Notes under the pieces: model-generated
What the model was told of the DNA's origin: nothing
Seen by the model: only the letters and a program-made list of their open reading frames with translations
The model's database searches: none
In this document: positions 1 to 6,608 of the stretch, in pieces
Layout: each line of letters begins with the position of its first letter
How positions within the stretch are numbered: position 1 is the first letter of the stretch
Made by a program: the position numbers and the translations under genes
Assembly: GCA_002391565.1 (NCBI GenBank)
Contig: DGFH01000160.1
Span: 13,115 to 27,194, forward strand
Direction of reading: 5' to 3'
DNA length: 14,080 bases
Source of the DNA: Anaerolineales bacterium UBA3905
GTDB taxonomy: Bacteria > Chloroflexota > Anaerolineae > Caldilineales > Caldilineaceae

Positions 1-998
1 GATGAACTACTGGAAATGGGGAAGCCCTGCCCCAGCCCTGCCGCCAGGTTGGCGACGCCAAGTGCGATCATCTCCTGACTTGGGTTCACGGCATAGCCAA
101 GCCGGGCGGCGTAGGTGCGCGAGAGCACGCTTGTATCGGCAAAAGCCACTAATGCCACCGTCACCCCGCCCAACAGCACCGGCGTAAAATCGGTGACGGA
201 CAGCCAGGGGAGCACGAGACGCGGCAGGCCTTGCGGCAACGGCCCCAATACGGCCACACCGGCCTGCGTCGCCAGGTCGAAGAAAGTGACGAGCAGCGTC
301 GCGCCGACCACAGCCAATAGAATGCCAGGAAGACGTGGGTTACGGCGCAGCAGCAGAATTGTCGCCAGCGCACCGCCGCCGACCAGCAACTCCACCCAAT
401 TCGTTTGGCCGGCGACAACACCCTGCACGAACGCGACGGCGCGCTGCACGACATTGCCGCCATCGACGCGGAAGCCAAAGAGCGCAGGCAACTGACTCAC
501 CAGGACTGTCAGCGCGATGCCGTTTATATAACCATACCGGATCGGCTTGGAAAGCAGTTCGGTGATGAAGCCCAGGCGCGCTATGCCTGCCACGATGCAG
601 AGCAGCCCGGCGACGATCGCCATCCCTGCCGCCAATGTCGCCGCCCGCACCGGGTCGCCCGCCGCCAGCGGCACGATCGTCGCAGCAATGATCGGCGCCA
701 GGGATGAATCCGGCCCCAACACCAGGATGCGGCTGGGGCCGACGATGGCATAGGCCAGCAGCGGCACAATCGTGGCATAGAGGCCATAGATGCCTGGCAA
801 CCCTGACGCCTGTGCGTAGGCTATGCCCACCGGCACCAGGAGCGTCGTCAGCGCCAACCCGGCGCCAATGTCGTTACGCAACCATTCCCGGCGGTAGGTG
901 CGTAGGGTCTGCAAACCAGGCAGCCAGCGGCGCCACCCTGTTACAGGCGCAACAGAGAAGGAACGAAATAGCGGCGATTGCGGATCGGCTGGCGTCAT
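1..998 (-). CDS. SulP family inorganic anion transporter, N-terminal part (cut by window edge)
   Basis: Integral membrane protein of the SulP/SLC26 family, which moves sulfate, bicarbonate or other anions across the cytoplasmic membrane; the substrate cannot be told from sequence. About 332 residues are visible from the ATG at 998, and the frame stays open to base 1. After a basic N-terminus comes the family signature: a segment reading VPVGIAYAQASGLPGIYGLY, then a hydrophobic stretch ending in a VGPSRILVLGPDSSLAP motif. Further downstream the protein reads GYINGIALTVLVSQLPALFG, and the visible end has GQGFPISSSS. All of these are typical of the SulP transport domain. The remaining helices and any C-terminal STAS domain lie beyond the edge. 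The start is 2 bp after the stop of the upstream acetyltransferase and has no clear Shine-Dalgarno sequence, so translational coupling is likely. Confidence 0.9.
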   Translation of the reverse strand, partial: MTPADPQSPLFRSFSVAPVTGWRRWLPGLQTLRTYRREWLRNDIGAGLALTTLLVPVGIAYAQASGLPGIYGLYATIVPLLAYAIVGPSRILVLGPDSSLAPIIAATIVPLAAGDPVRAATLAAGMAIVAGLLCIVAGIARLGFITELLSKPIRYGYINGIALTVLVSQLPALFGFRVDGGNVVQRAVAFVQGVVAGQTNWVELLVGGGALATILLLRRNPRLPGILLAVVGATLLVTFFDLATQAGVAVLGPLPQGLPRLVLPWLSVTDFTPVLLGGVTVALVAFADTSVLSRTYAARLGYAVNPSQEMIALGVANLAAGLGQGFPISSSS

Positions 999-1000
999 GG

Positions 1001-1537
1001 TTAGCGGCTGTCAGGCAGCGTCGTCGTCAGATAGAGCAGGCGCACAAATTTCTCACCCACGCGCATGCGGTCGCTTTCACCGGTGAGAGTGAAGCCCTGC
1101 GCCGTCCAGAACTTCAGCGCCACAACGTTGAATTGCTCCACTCCCACGCGTACAGTGTGGATGCCGGCTGTGTTGGCCAGCCAGGGCTTGAGCAACGACC
1201 ACGCCTGGGCGCCGATGCCCTGCCGCTGCAATGGCTCCGCCACCATCAACATGGCGATATAGGCAATGCCCGCGTCGGGCCAGTGTAGCCGGAAGTCGAG
1301 CACGCCGATCATCTCGGCGCCGGCGGCGGGATTGGCGCGTTCGAGCGGGCGCAAGATGGCAAGCAACACGCGGCCTGGCGTCGCCTGTGCAGCGGCCAGC
1401 TCGCGTGCGGCGTGATCCGCCGGTGGGCCGGGCAGATGATACAGCCGCCAATATCCCGGCGTGGCAGCATAGACAGCCTGGAGCGCGGCAGTGTGCAGCG
1501 CAGCATCCACCGGCATCAGGGTAATCATTTCAGGCAT
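1001..1537 (-). CDS. GNAT family N-acetyltransferase
   Basis: Predicted cytoplasmic acetyltransferase of 178 residues that would transfer the acetyl group of acetyl-CoA to an amine; the substrate is unknown. The central strand (about residues 89-100, AGIAYIAMLMVAEPLQ) leads into QRQGIGAQ at 104-111, which fits the GNAT pyrophosphate-binding motif Q/RxxGxG/A. A later segment, HTVRVGVEQFNVVALKFW, followed by QGF, matches the usual motif-B region in which an N and an FW/Y precede the 'GF' turn. Length is normal for a single GNAT domain. The ATG is 9 bp after the dynamin stop. An AGGAG overlapping the dynamin end lies about 12 bases upstream, a little far. A second ATG three codons in is possible. 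The gene sits between the dynamin and SulP genes in what looks like one transcript, but the family gives no functional link to either. Confidence 0.88.
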   Translation of the reverse strand: MPEMITLMPVDAALHTAALQAVYAATPGYWRLYHLPGPPADHAARELAAAQATPGRVLLAILRPLERANPAAGAEMIGVLDFRLHWPDAGIAYIAMLMVAEPLQRQGIGAQAWSLLKPWLANTAGIHTVRVGVEQFNVVALKFWTAQGFTLTGESDRMRVGEKFVRLLYLTTTLPDSR

Positions 1538-1546
1538 GATTGAGCA

Positions 1547-3316
1547 TTACTCCTGCGCGGGCAAGACTTTTGCCGTGGCGGTGCGGATGTCGGCCAACTC
1601 GCGGCGCAGGCGTTCCATTTCCTCACTCACACGCGCCAGCTTTTCCCGCTCTACGCTCACAAAGCGCATGTATGGCGCAATCGCCTCGCGCATCCGCTGC
1701 ATGCCGTTGGTCAACTCGCGCTCGAACTGACGCGTCAGTGCATCGTTTAACTGCTGCCGCAGAGCGTCGATGCCGCTGCGCAATTCTTGTTTGAGACGGT
1801 TGCGCCGATAGGGAAGCACATAGAACCCCAGCGCCGCCAACGCCCCAGCGCCAAGCAATCCTGTCACATCGAGCAAGGTGGTGTGCAACACGGCGACCAG
1901 GATCGCGCCTAGCCCCAGCGCGCCGGCTTCGACTGCAGCGGTTTGCACCAGGGCGTTCTGCACCTGCTGCGCCAGGTTGAGCGATTCGGTCTCCGGGTCG
2001 TAACTATCGACCACACGCTGCGCCTCGCGCCCAACGCTGGCGATCAGGTTCTGGCGGTTGAACTCGAAATCACTGTCCACCTTACCAACGATATGATCGG
2101 CGTGTGCTTTGGCGCGACGGTTGAGATAATCCATCACGTCGCGCCACTGGCGATAGTCGCGCTGCACCAGCCAGTCGATCAGGTCGCTGACCTGCGCCTC
2201 GACTTCGCGCGATGTGTCAGCGATGACGCTCCGCTCGAATTCAGCCCGCACCTTGTCGCCGTTGATCAGGTCGAAGACGCGCCCGATGCGCATCATCTCG
2301 TCGAAGAAGCGGTCGCCGCGTTCGGCCATGGCGTACAGTACATTATCCACGTGGCTGAGATGATACTTGAAGTCGCGGCGCATATCGGCGTCGTAAGCCG
2401 CCAGTTGCGCCTCGATGACGTCGATGGCGGCGAAGTCGTCCTTGAGCACGGCGTTGCGGCTGTTGATCAGCTGGCGATAGTGGTTGGTCAGGTAGTCAGC
2501 GACGCCAACAGGATTCTCCAACTTCAGGCGGAGGCGAGCGGCAGCGTCGAGAGCGTTCAGGATGTAATGCTCCAGGGGATCGAAGCGACTTTGCGCCCAC
2601 AGATCAGAGCGTTCGAGTGAGCGACGGTCAGCACCTGCCTGCTCTTTTGCCTTGAGCGCCAGCCGTGCGCTGACCGGGAAGATGCGCGGGACGACGCCCA
2701 GCAGTTGCGTCCCATTCTCCGCCACAAAATCAACGATGCGCTGGCGGTCGGCTGGATCGTCGATCAGATCGATCTTGTTGACGACGACGACAATTTTCTT
2801 GCCCCACTCGCGGATACGCTGCAGGAGTAAACGCTCGCTCTCACTGAAGGGACGGTCAGCGCTGGTGACAAAGAGCACCAGATCGCTGCGTGGAATGAAG
2901 TGCTCTGTAATCTCCTGATGGCGCTGAATCACCGCATTGGTGCCCGGTGTATCGACCAGGTTGATTTCGCGCAGCCAGGCGATAGGCAGGTGCAGAATCA
3001 GCACATCCTCACCCGTCATGTCCTCATGCGGACGATCGCCATAGCGCAGCACCTGAATCTGGCTGGTGGTGGGCAGCACGCCCTCGGCAAGCAACCGCTC
3101 GCCCAACAGTGCGTTGAGAAACGCACTCTTCCCGGCGTTGAATTCGCCTACGACGACGAGCAAGAAAAGTTCATCGAGCTGTTGCAATGCGCGCTTGAGC
3201 AACGCCAGGTCATCCTCTGGCGCACCCAATCGCACAAGCAGCACGCGTAAATCCTCGAGCAGGTTACGCTCACGACGGATCAGCTGGTCTTGTTCAGCAG
3301 TCAGAATGCGTTGCAA
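1547..3316 (-). CDS. Dynamin-like GTPase (bacterial dynamin family)
   Basis: Large GTPase of the bacterial dynamin type, a family whose members bind and remodel membranes; its cellular role here is unknown. From the TTG start it has 589 residues. G1 P-loop GEFNAGKS is at 57-64, G2 LPTTSQ near 81-86, G3 DTPGTN at 122-127 and G4 NKID at 180-183. A long helical region rich in charged residues follows (about 250-460). A hydrophobic hairpin at about 463-502 is the likely membrane-insertion paddle, and the C-terminus is a helical, probably coiled-coil tail (about 510-585). The frame extends to a GTG at 3355, but that has no Shine-Dalgarno sequence. The TTG at 3316 is preceded by AGGGGA with 9-base spacing, and the extra residues read unlike the family, so I prefer TTG. 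The GNAT and SulP genes follow with almost no gap. Confidence 0.9.
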   Translation of the reverse strand: MQRILTAEQDQLIRRERNLLEDLRVLLVRLGAPEDDLALLKRALQQLDELFLLVVVGEFNAGKSAFLNALLGERLLAEGVLPTTSQIQVLRYGDRPHEDMTGEDVLILHLPIAWLREINLVDTPGTNAVIQRHQEITEHFIPRSDLVLFVTSADRPFSESERLLLQRIREWGKKIVVVVNKIDLIDDPADRQRIVDFVAENGTQLLGVVPRIFPVSARLALKAKEQAGADRRSLERSDLWAQSRFDPLEHYILNALDAAARLRLKLENPVGVADYLTNHYRQLINSRNAVLKDDFAAIDVIEAQLAAYDADMRRDFKYHLSHVDNVLYAMAERGDRFFDEMMRIGRVFDLINGDKVRAEFERSVIADTSREVEAQVSDLIDWLVQRDYRQWRDVMDYLNRRAKAHADHIVGKVDSDFEFNRQNLIASVGREAQRVVDSYDPETESLNLAQQVQNALVQTAAVEAGALGLGAILVAVLHTTLLDVTGLLGAGALAALGFYVLPYRRNRLKQELRSGIDALRQQLNDALTRQFERELTNGMQRMREAIAPYMRFVSVEREKLARVSEEMERLRRELADIRTATAKVLPAQE

Positions 3317-3325
3317 AGTCAATGT

Positions 3326-3331
3326 TCCCCT
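3326..3331 (-). promoter_or_regulatory. Ribosome binding site that decides the TTG start of the dynamin gene
   Basis: On the minus strand AGGGGA lies nine bases ahead of the TTG at 3316-3314. It falls inside the longer open frame that begins at the GTG at 3355, which itself has no such site upstream. This favours a TTG start. Confidence 0.5.
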
Positions 3332-3593
3332 GATATGGATGGCCGCCACCTGCACAGCAAATGGCGCGCCGCTTGTTTATCCAATTCTCTACGAGCAAAG
3401 CTCGCAGCCAGTTGCAGGCCGATTCTTCCTTACAGCGCCTGGCCGACGTCTATACACCTGCCAGCGAAATCCATCACGACGGGGCGTTAGCCGTTCTGCT
3501 GATGCGGAAGTGAAAGTGTGCAGCCGATCTGTGGATCATCAACCGTCCAGGAGCGCGATCTACATCCAGAATCCATTCTCGTCCTGGCGGGCG

Positions 3594-3616
3594 CTGACGA
3601 CATGACGCATCGTCAG
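3594..3616 (-). terminator. Hairpin after the cyclic-di-AMP receptor gene, possible terminator
   Basis: CTGACGA (3594-3600) and TCGTCAG (3610-3616) form a perfect 7-bp stem with a 9-base loop, about 33 bases past the stop codon on the minus strand. No T-run follows, so it would be a poor intrinsic terminator and may instead protect the transcript end. The CGTCAG of its right arm recurs in each neighbouring 18-bp repeat, so alternative pairings exist. Confidence 0.3.
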
Positions 3617-3664
3617 AAGCGCAGAAACCGTCAGAAGCGCAGAAACCGTCAGAAGCGCAGAAAC
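3611..3664. repeat. Three tandem copies of an 18-bp unit spanning a stop codon
   Basis: CGTCAGAAGCGCAGAAAC occurs three times with no mismatch at 3611-3628, 3629-3646 and 3647-3664. Read on the minus strand, the copy at 3647-3664 encodes the last residues (ending FLRF) and the TGA stop of the cyclic-di-AMP receptor gene. The other two copies lie just after it. The unit is a multiple of three, so each copy repeats FLRF-stop in the same frame. It looks like a slippage expansion of the gene's 3' end. Confidence 0.95.
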
Positions 3665-4377
3665 AGTGATGCATCCAGGACAAAGACCGTTGCTCCGTAC
3701 ATCGGCATCCCTGCCTGCGGCGGGTTTGGCTCAGTGCGCGGGCGAACATTGGTCTGGATCAAGGTGAGCACCTCGTCCACCTCGCGCGCTTTGGCGCCGA
3801 CCAGCAGCGTGGCGTTGCCACGCCGCAAAAAGCCACCCGCCGTGTTCAGGCGCGTCAGGCGATGTCCAGCGGCCAGTAGCGCATCCACCACCGAATTGAC
3901 ATCGTCGCTGTGCACAATGGCAACCACCAGTTTGGTCATTCCACCCGTGTCAGGCAAAGCAGCGCCAGGCTGCCCCAGTGATTCCGAATCAGCCACGGTG
4001 ACGCCCCTTTCCTCTTCACCATCTGCATTGGCCGGGGGCAGCGGCAATTGTAAAAATCGTTGTATGGGCAAGCCAAAAACCACCGCCCCACCGACGATCA
4101 CCTCCATCGGCGCCAACATTGTACCCGGCGCCATGCCGACTGCGCCCAGCCACGGCGCAGCGTTGGCAACATCGGTGCGCACCTGACAAGTCGCGGCAAT
4201 GGTTTTCAGGACAACTGACACGCGCGGTTCATCCACACCTAACAACAGCACGACGCTGCCTGTCCCTAGCAGGCCGCCAAACGCGTTGATCTGCGTCAGA
4301 CGGAATCCCTGTTCCAACAGCCGACGTGAGAGATGATGGACATCCTCGGACTGTATAATCGCAACCAGTAAGACCAC
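3649..4377 (-). CDS. Tandem PII-like cyclic-di-AMP receptor protein (two fused domains)
   Basis: A 242-residue cytoplasmic protein made of two copies of the PII-like cyclic-di-AMP receptor domain (DarA/PstA type, PF06153), whose single-domain members form trimers that bind cyclic-di-AMP. Copy 1 spans about residues 1-112 and copy 2 about 147-242, joined by an acidic, Pro/Gly-rich linker. Copy 2 keeps the canonical ligand loop (RLTRLNTAGGFLRRGNAT, with R173, T175, G182-F183-L184 and N188). In copy 1 the same place reads RLTQINAFGGLLGTGSVV, so F is replaced by L and N by S. Both copies end in the family's VGGAVVF/YGATVFV strand. The start is a GTG with GGGAGG about 10 bases upstream; the frame above it reaches a stop without another start codon. 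A promoter-like sequence lies at 4450-4478. The last residues come from an 18-bp repeat. The signalling partner is unknown. Confidence 0.88.
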   Translation of the reverse strand: MVLLVAIIQSEDVHHLSRRLLEQGFRLTQINAFGGLLGTGSVVLLLGVDEPRVSVVLKTIAATCQVRTDVANAAPWLGAVGMAPGTMLAPMEVIVGGAVVFGLPIQRFLQLPLPPANADGEEERGVTVADSESLGQPGAALPDTGGMTKLVVAIVHSDDVNSVVDALLAAGHRLTRLNTAGGFLRRGNATLLVGAKAREVDEVLTLIQTNVRPRTEPNPPQAGMPMYGATVFVLDASLFLRF

Positions 4378-4449
4378 GACAGGCTTGCCTCCCGACGCCG
4401 CCTGGACAGAATCACTCGATGATCCTCCCCCGGCAGCAGAATCGCTGCC

Positions 4450-4478
4450 ATCTTAACAGGCAAGGCCATTATCGTCAA
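4450..4478 (-). promoter_or_regulatory. Promoter for the tandem cyclic-di-AMP receptor gene
   Basis: On the minus strand TTGACG (4478-4473) is followed by a 17-base spacer and TAAGAT (4455-4450), with an extended -10 TGT directly ahead of the hexamer. The predicted start near 4443 gives a leader of about 65 bases before the GTG. It implies that the receptor is transcribed separately from the dehydratase upstream. Confidence 0.5.
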
Positions 4479-4497
4479 TGAACATCCGCATCGACTG

Positions 4498-6513
4498 TTA
4501 TTCTTCCACCTCGCCCAGGGCGCGTAGCCCCGCTTCCACCACGCGCGTGATGCGTTCCACGTCGTAGATACAGCCGCGCCAAATGCCGCCGCTGGCCTGT
4601 TGGAGCGCCGCCCACAACGCGGTATCGGCAGGCAAGCCGGGATCGGGCGCCAGGTCAGGATGCGGCGGGCGCGCGGCCAGAACAGCGGCGCCTTGCTCTG
4701 GGCTGTAGCGCTGGCCATCATGACCGATCAGATCGATACTGCCGGTGAGGTGCACTGTGTCAATTTCGATCCGAATGGCGTCGCCTTCGCGCACGCGTCC
4801 GAGCGGCCCCCCCGCCAGCGCCTCTGGCCCCACATGCCCGATGCAGGCGCCGGTGCTCACACCGCTGAAACGCGCATCGGTGATCAACGCCACTTCCTTG
4901 CCCCACGGCAGATACTTCAGCGCCGATGTGATCTGGTAGGTCTCTTCCATACCGCAGCCAAGCGGACCACGCCCCATCAGCACAATGACGTCGCCAGGAC
5001 GGATGGGGGCTGCGCTCTGTCCTTTGACGGCGGCGATGGCGGCCGCTTCGCTGGTGAAGACACGCGCCGGGCCAACTTTGCGGTAAACGCCATCGGCGTC
5101 GAGCACGCTGCGATCGATAGCTGTGCTCTTGACCACTGACCCTTCCGGCGCCAGGTTGCCGCGCGGGAAGGTGACGGTGCTGGTCAGCCCGCGCGCGTGC
5201 GCCCGCTCTGGCGACATGATCACGTCGTCGGGATCGATGCCGTCGCTGGCGAGTAGATGCGCGCGCAGACGCTGGCGCCGTTCGCTGCGCTCCCAGTGCT
5301 CAAGCATCTCGCCCCAGGGCCGCCCGTGGACAGTCAACGCGTCCAGACGTAGCAAGCCAAGCCCGCGCAAATGCAACATCACTTCCGGCACGCCGCCAGC
5401 CAGAAAGACGCGCACGGTCGGATGGCCGACCGGCCCGTTGGGTAAGACATCCACCAGGCGCGGCGTGATGGCGTTGATGCGGCGCCAATCCTCGACTGTC
5501 GGCAAGCGCAACCCAGCCGCATGCGCCAGCGCCGGGATATGCAGCAGCAGGTTTGTGCTGCCGCCAAACGCCGCATGGACGACCATCGCATTGTGCAAGG
5601 CATCTTCACTCAAAATGTCGCCGACGGTGTAGCCGGCGGCCTCTAGCGCCAGTAACGCCTGCGCCGAACGCCGCGCCATATCGAGCCAAAGCGGCTGGCC
5701 GGATGGCGTCAGCGCTGAATGCAGCAACGACAACCCCAGCGCTTCGGCCACGACCTGGCTGGTCGCCGCTGTGCCAAGAAACTGGCAGCCGCCGCCTGGC
5801 GACCCGCACGCCCGGCATCCCAGATCGGCGGCTTCCTCTAGCGTGATCTCACCCTGCACATAACGCACGCCCAGCGTCTGCACCTTGCCGGCGTCCTCGC
5901 CCACGGAAGGCGGCAGGGTGACGCCGCCAGGAACCAGGATCGATGGTAGCGTGCGCAACCCGGCCAGCGCCAGCATCATCGCCGGCAACCCTTTGTCACA
6001 GGTCGCCACCCCCATCACGCCGGCGCGCGTCGGCAACGAGCGGATCAGGCGGCGCAACACGATGGCGGCGTCGTTGCGATAAGGCAGGCTGTCCATCATA
6101 CCCGGCGTGCCCTGTGTACGCCCATCGCATGGGTCGGTGACGAAACCAGCAAAGGGGATGGCGCCTAATCGCCCAAACTCTTCAGCAGCGGCTTGCATCA
6201 ACAGGCCAACCTCCCAGTGGCCGGTGTGATAGCCGAGCGCAGTCGGCGAACCATCCGGGTTGCGGATGCCGCCCTGCGTACTCAGGATGAGGAATTCCTT
6301 GCGTCGCAAGTGCGCCGGATTCCACCCCATGCCAGCATCTTGCGTCAGGCCGAAGATGTGGCCGCTGGCTGCCGTGCGCAAAAATACATCATCCAATGGG
6401 AGGCTGCCGGCTGGCCCCGGTGCATGGGTCTGGATGGCGTACAGTGCTGCCGAGGATGCCTCGACAGAGACAAATGCTTGTTCCGAAATTCTGGTTGTAG
6501 TTGCAGTGCCCAT
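4498..6513 (-). CDS. yjhG: YjhG/YagF family dehydratase (probable D-xylonate or related sugar-acid dehydratase)
   Basis: Cytoplasmic member of the IlvD/Edd dehydratase family. Its sequence follows E. coli YjhG/YagF closely along its whole length (671 residues against about 655), far more than it follows IlvD itself. YjhG/YagF convert D-xylonate to 2-keto-3-deoxy-xylonate; the exact sugar acid here is inferred. Shared stretches include PCDGRTQGTPGM (128-139), CDKGLPA (172-178), GCRACGSPGGGCQFLGTAAT (232-251), AFGGSTNLLLHIPA, and near the C-terminus ITDARFSGVSTGACIGHVGP. By homology C129, C172 and C243 are the likely iron-sulfur cluster ligands. ATG at 6513 has AAGGAA seven bases upstream. No sugar kinase, aldolase or transporter gene is next to it, so it is not in a visible pentose-degradation operon. 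Confidence 0.9.
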   Translation of the reverse strand: MGTATTTRISEQAFVSVEASSAALYAIQTHAPGPAGSLPLDDVFLRTAASGHIFGLTQDAGMGWNPAHLRRKEFLILSTQGGIRNPDGSPTALGYHTGHWEVGLLMQAAAEEFGRLGAIPFAGFVTDPCDGRTQGTPGMMDSLPYRNDAAIVLRRLIRSLPTRAGVMGVATCDKGLPAMMLALAGLRTLPSILVPGGVTLPPSVGEDAGKVQTLGVRYVQGEITLEEAADLGCRACGSPGGGCQFLGTAATSQVVAEALGLSLLHSALTPSGQPLWLDMARRSAQALLALEAAGYTVGDILSEDALHNAMVVHAAFGGSTNLLLHIPALAHAAGLRLPTVEDWRRINAITPRLVDVLPNGPVGHPTVRVFLAGGVPEVMLHLRGLGLLRLDALTVHGRPWGEMLEHWERSERRQRLRAHLLASDGIDPDDVIMSPERAHARGLTSTVTFPRGNLAPEGSVVKSTAIDRSVLDADGVYRKVGPARVFTSEAAAIAAVKGQSAAPIRPGDVIVLMGRGPLGCGMEETYQITSALKYLPWGKEVALITDARFSGVSTGACIGHVGPEALAGGPLGRVREGDAIRIEIDTVHLTGSIDLIGHDGQRYSPEQGAAVLAARPPHPDLAPDPGLPADTALWAALQQASGGIWRGCIYDVERITRVVEAGLRALGEVEE

Positions 6514-6546
6514 TGTTTCGTTCCTTGTTGGTGGAGTTGACGCTTT

Positions 6547-6576
6547 ATTCTATCACCCTGTGCATTGCCGCTTGCA
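6547..6576 (-). promoter_or_regulatory. Promoter of the dehydratase gene (extended -10)
   Basis: On the minus strand TAGAAT (6552-6547) is preceded by TGA, giving an extended -10 TGATAGAAT. The -35 position (about 6576-6570, TGCAAGC) is poor, as is common with extended -10 promoters. Predicted start near 6540, giving a leader of about 27 bases that carries the ribosome binding site. Confidence 0.4.
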
Positions 6577-6600
6577 GAATATCCTTGAATTTGTTATTGT
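6572..6600 (+). promoter_or_regulatory. Promoter of the small membrane protein gene, possibly giving a leaderless mRNA
   Basis: TTGCAG (6572-6577), a 17-base spacer and TATTGT (6595-6600) with an extended -10 TGT (6592-6594). The predicted start at about 6607 is within two bases of the ATG at 6609, which has no Shine-Dalgarno sequence. The -35 overlaps the -35 region of the opposing dehydratase promoter. Confidence 0.4.
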
Positions 6601-6608
6601 TGCCCACT

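Larger units (their letters stand above)
3317..3648. other. Intergenic region between the cyclic-di-AMP receptor and dynamin genes
   Basis: About 330 bases with no convincing gene on either strand. The left end holds the dynamin ribosome binding site. At 3392-3404 there is a short CGAGC-AAA-GCTCG hairpin. The right end holds a 7-bp stem (3594-3616) and two full copies plus part of a third copy of the 18-bp repeat that ends the upstream gene. I saw no strong -35/-10 pair for the dynamin gene: TATAGA on the minus strand at 3455-3450 has no good -35. The promoter may therefore be weak or activator-dependent, or transcription may read through from upstream. Confidence 0.5.

Noticed and set aside
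704..1288. Plus-strand open frame of 194 codons
   Set aside because: Antisense to the SulP and GNAT genes, with no recognisable motif and Arg/Gln-rich composition typical of a GC-rich shadow frame.
1943..2620. Plus-strand open frame of 225 codons
   Set aside because: Lies antisense inside the dynamin gene; no family motif, no ribosome binding site seen.
3450..3455. TATAGA on the minus strand as a dynamin promoter -10
   Set aside because: No acceptable -35 at 16-18 bases and no extended -10 TG ahead of it.
3611..3664. CRISPR-like repeat array
   Set aside because: Three directly adjacent 18-bp copies with no spacers, overlapping a gene end; this is a simple tandem repeat.
3518..4186. Plus-strand open frame of 222 codons with a basic RQKRRN repeat
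   Set aside because: It overlaps the well-supported cyclic-di-AMP receptor on the other strand and its basic repeat is only the 18-bp tandem read backwards.
4498..6513. Dihydroxy-acid dehydratase IlvD of branched amino acid synthesis
   Set aside because: Same superfamily, but length and motifs such as GCRACGSPGGGCQF and the C-terminal IWRGCIYDV follow YjhG/YagF instead.
6501..6608. Upstream extension of the small membrane protein from 6501
   Set aside because: It would overlap the opposing dehydratase start and place the likely promoter inside the coding region.
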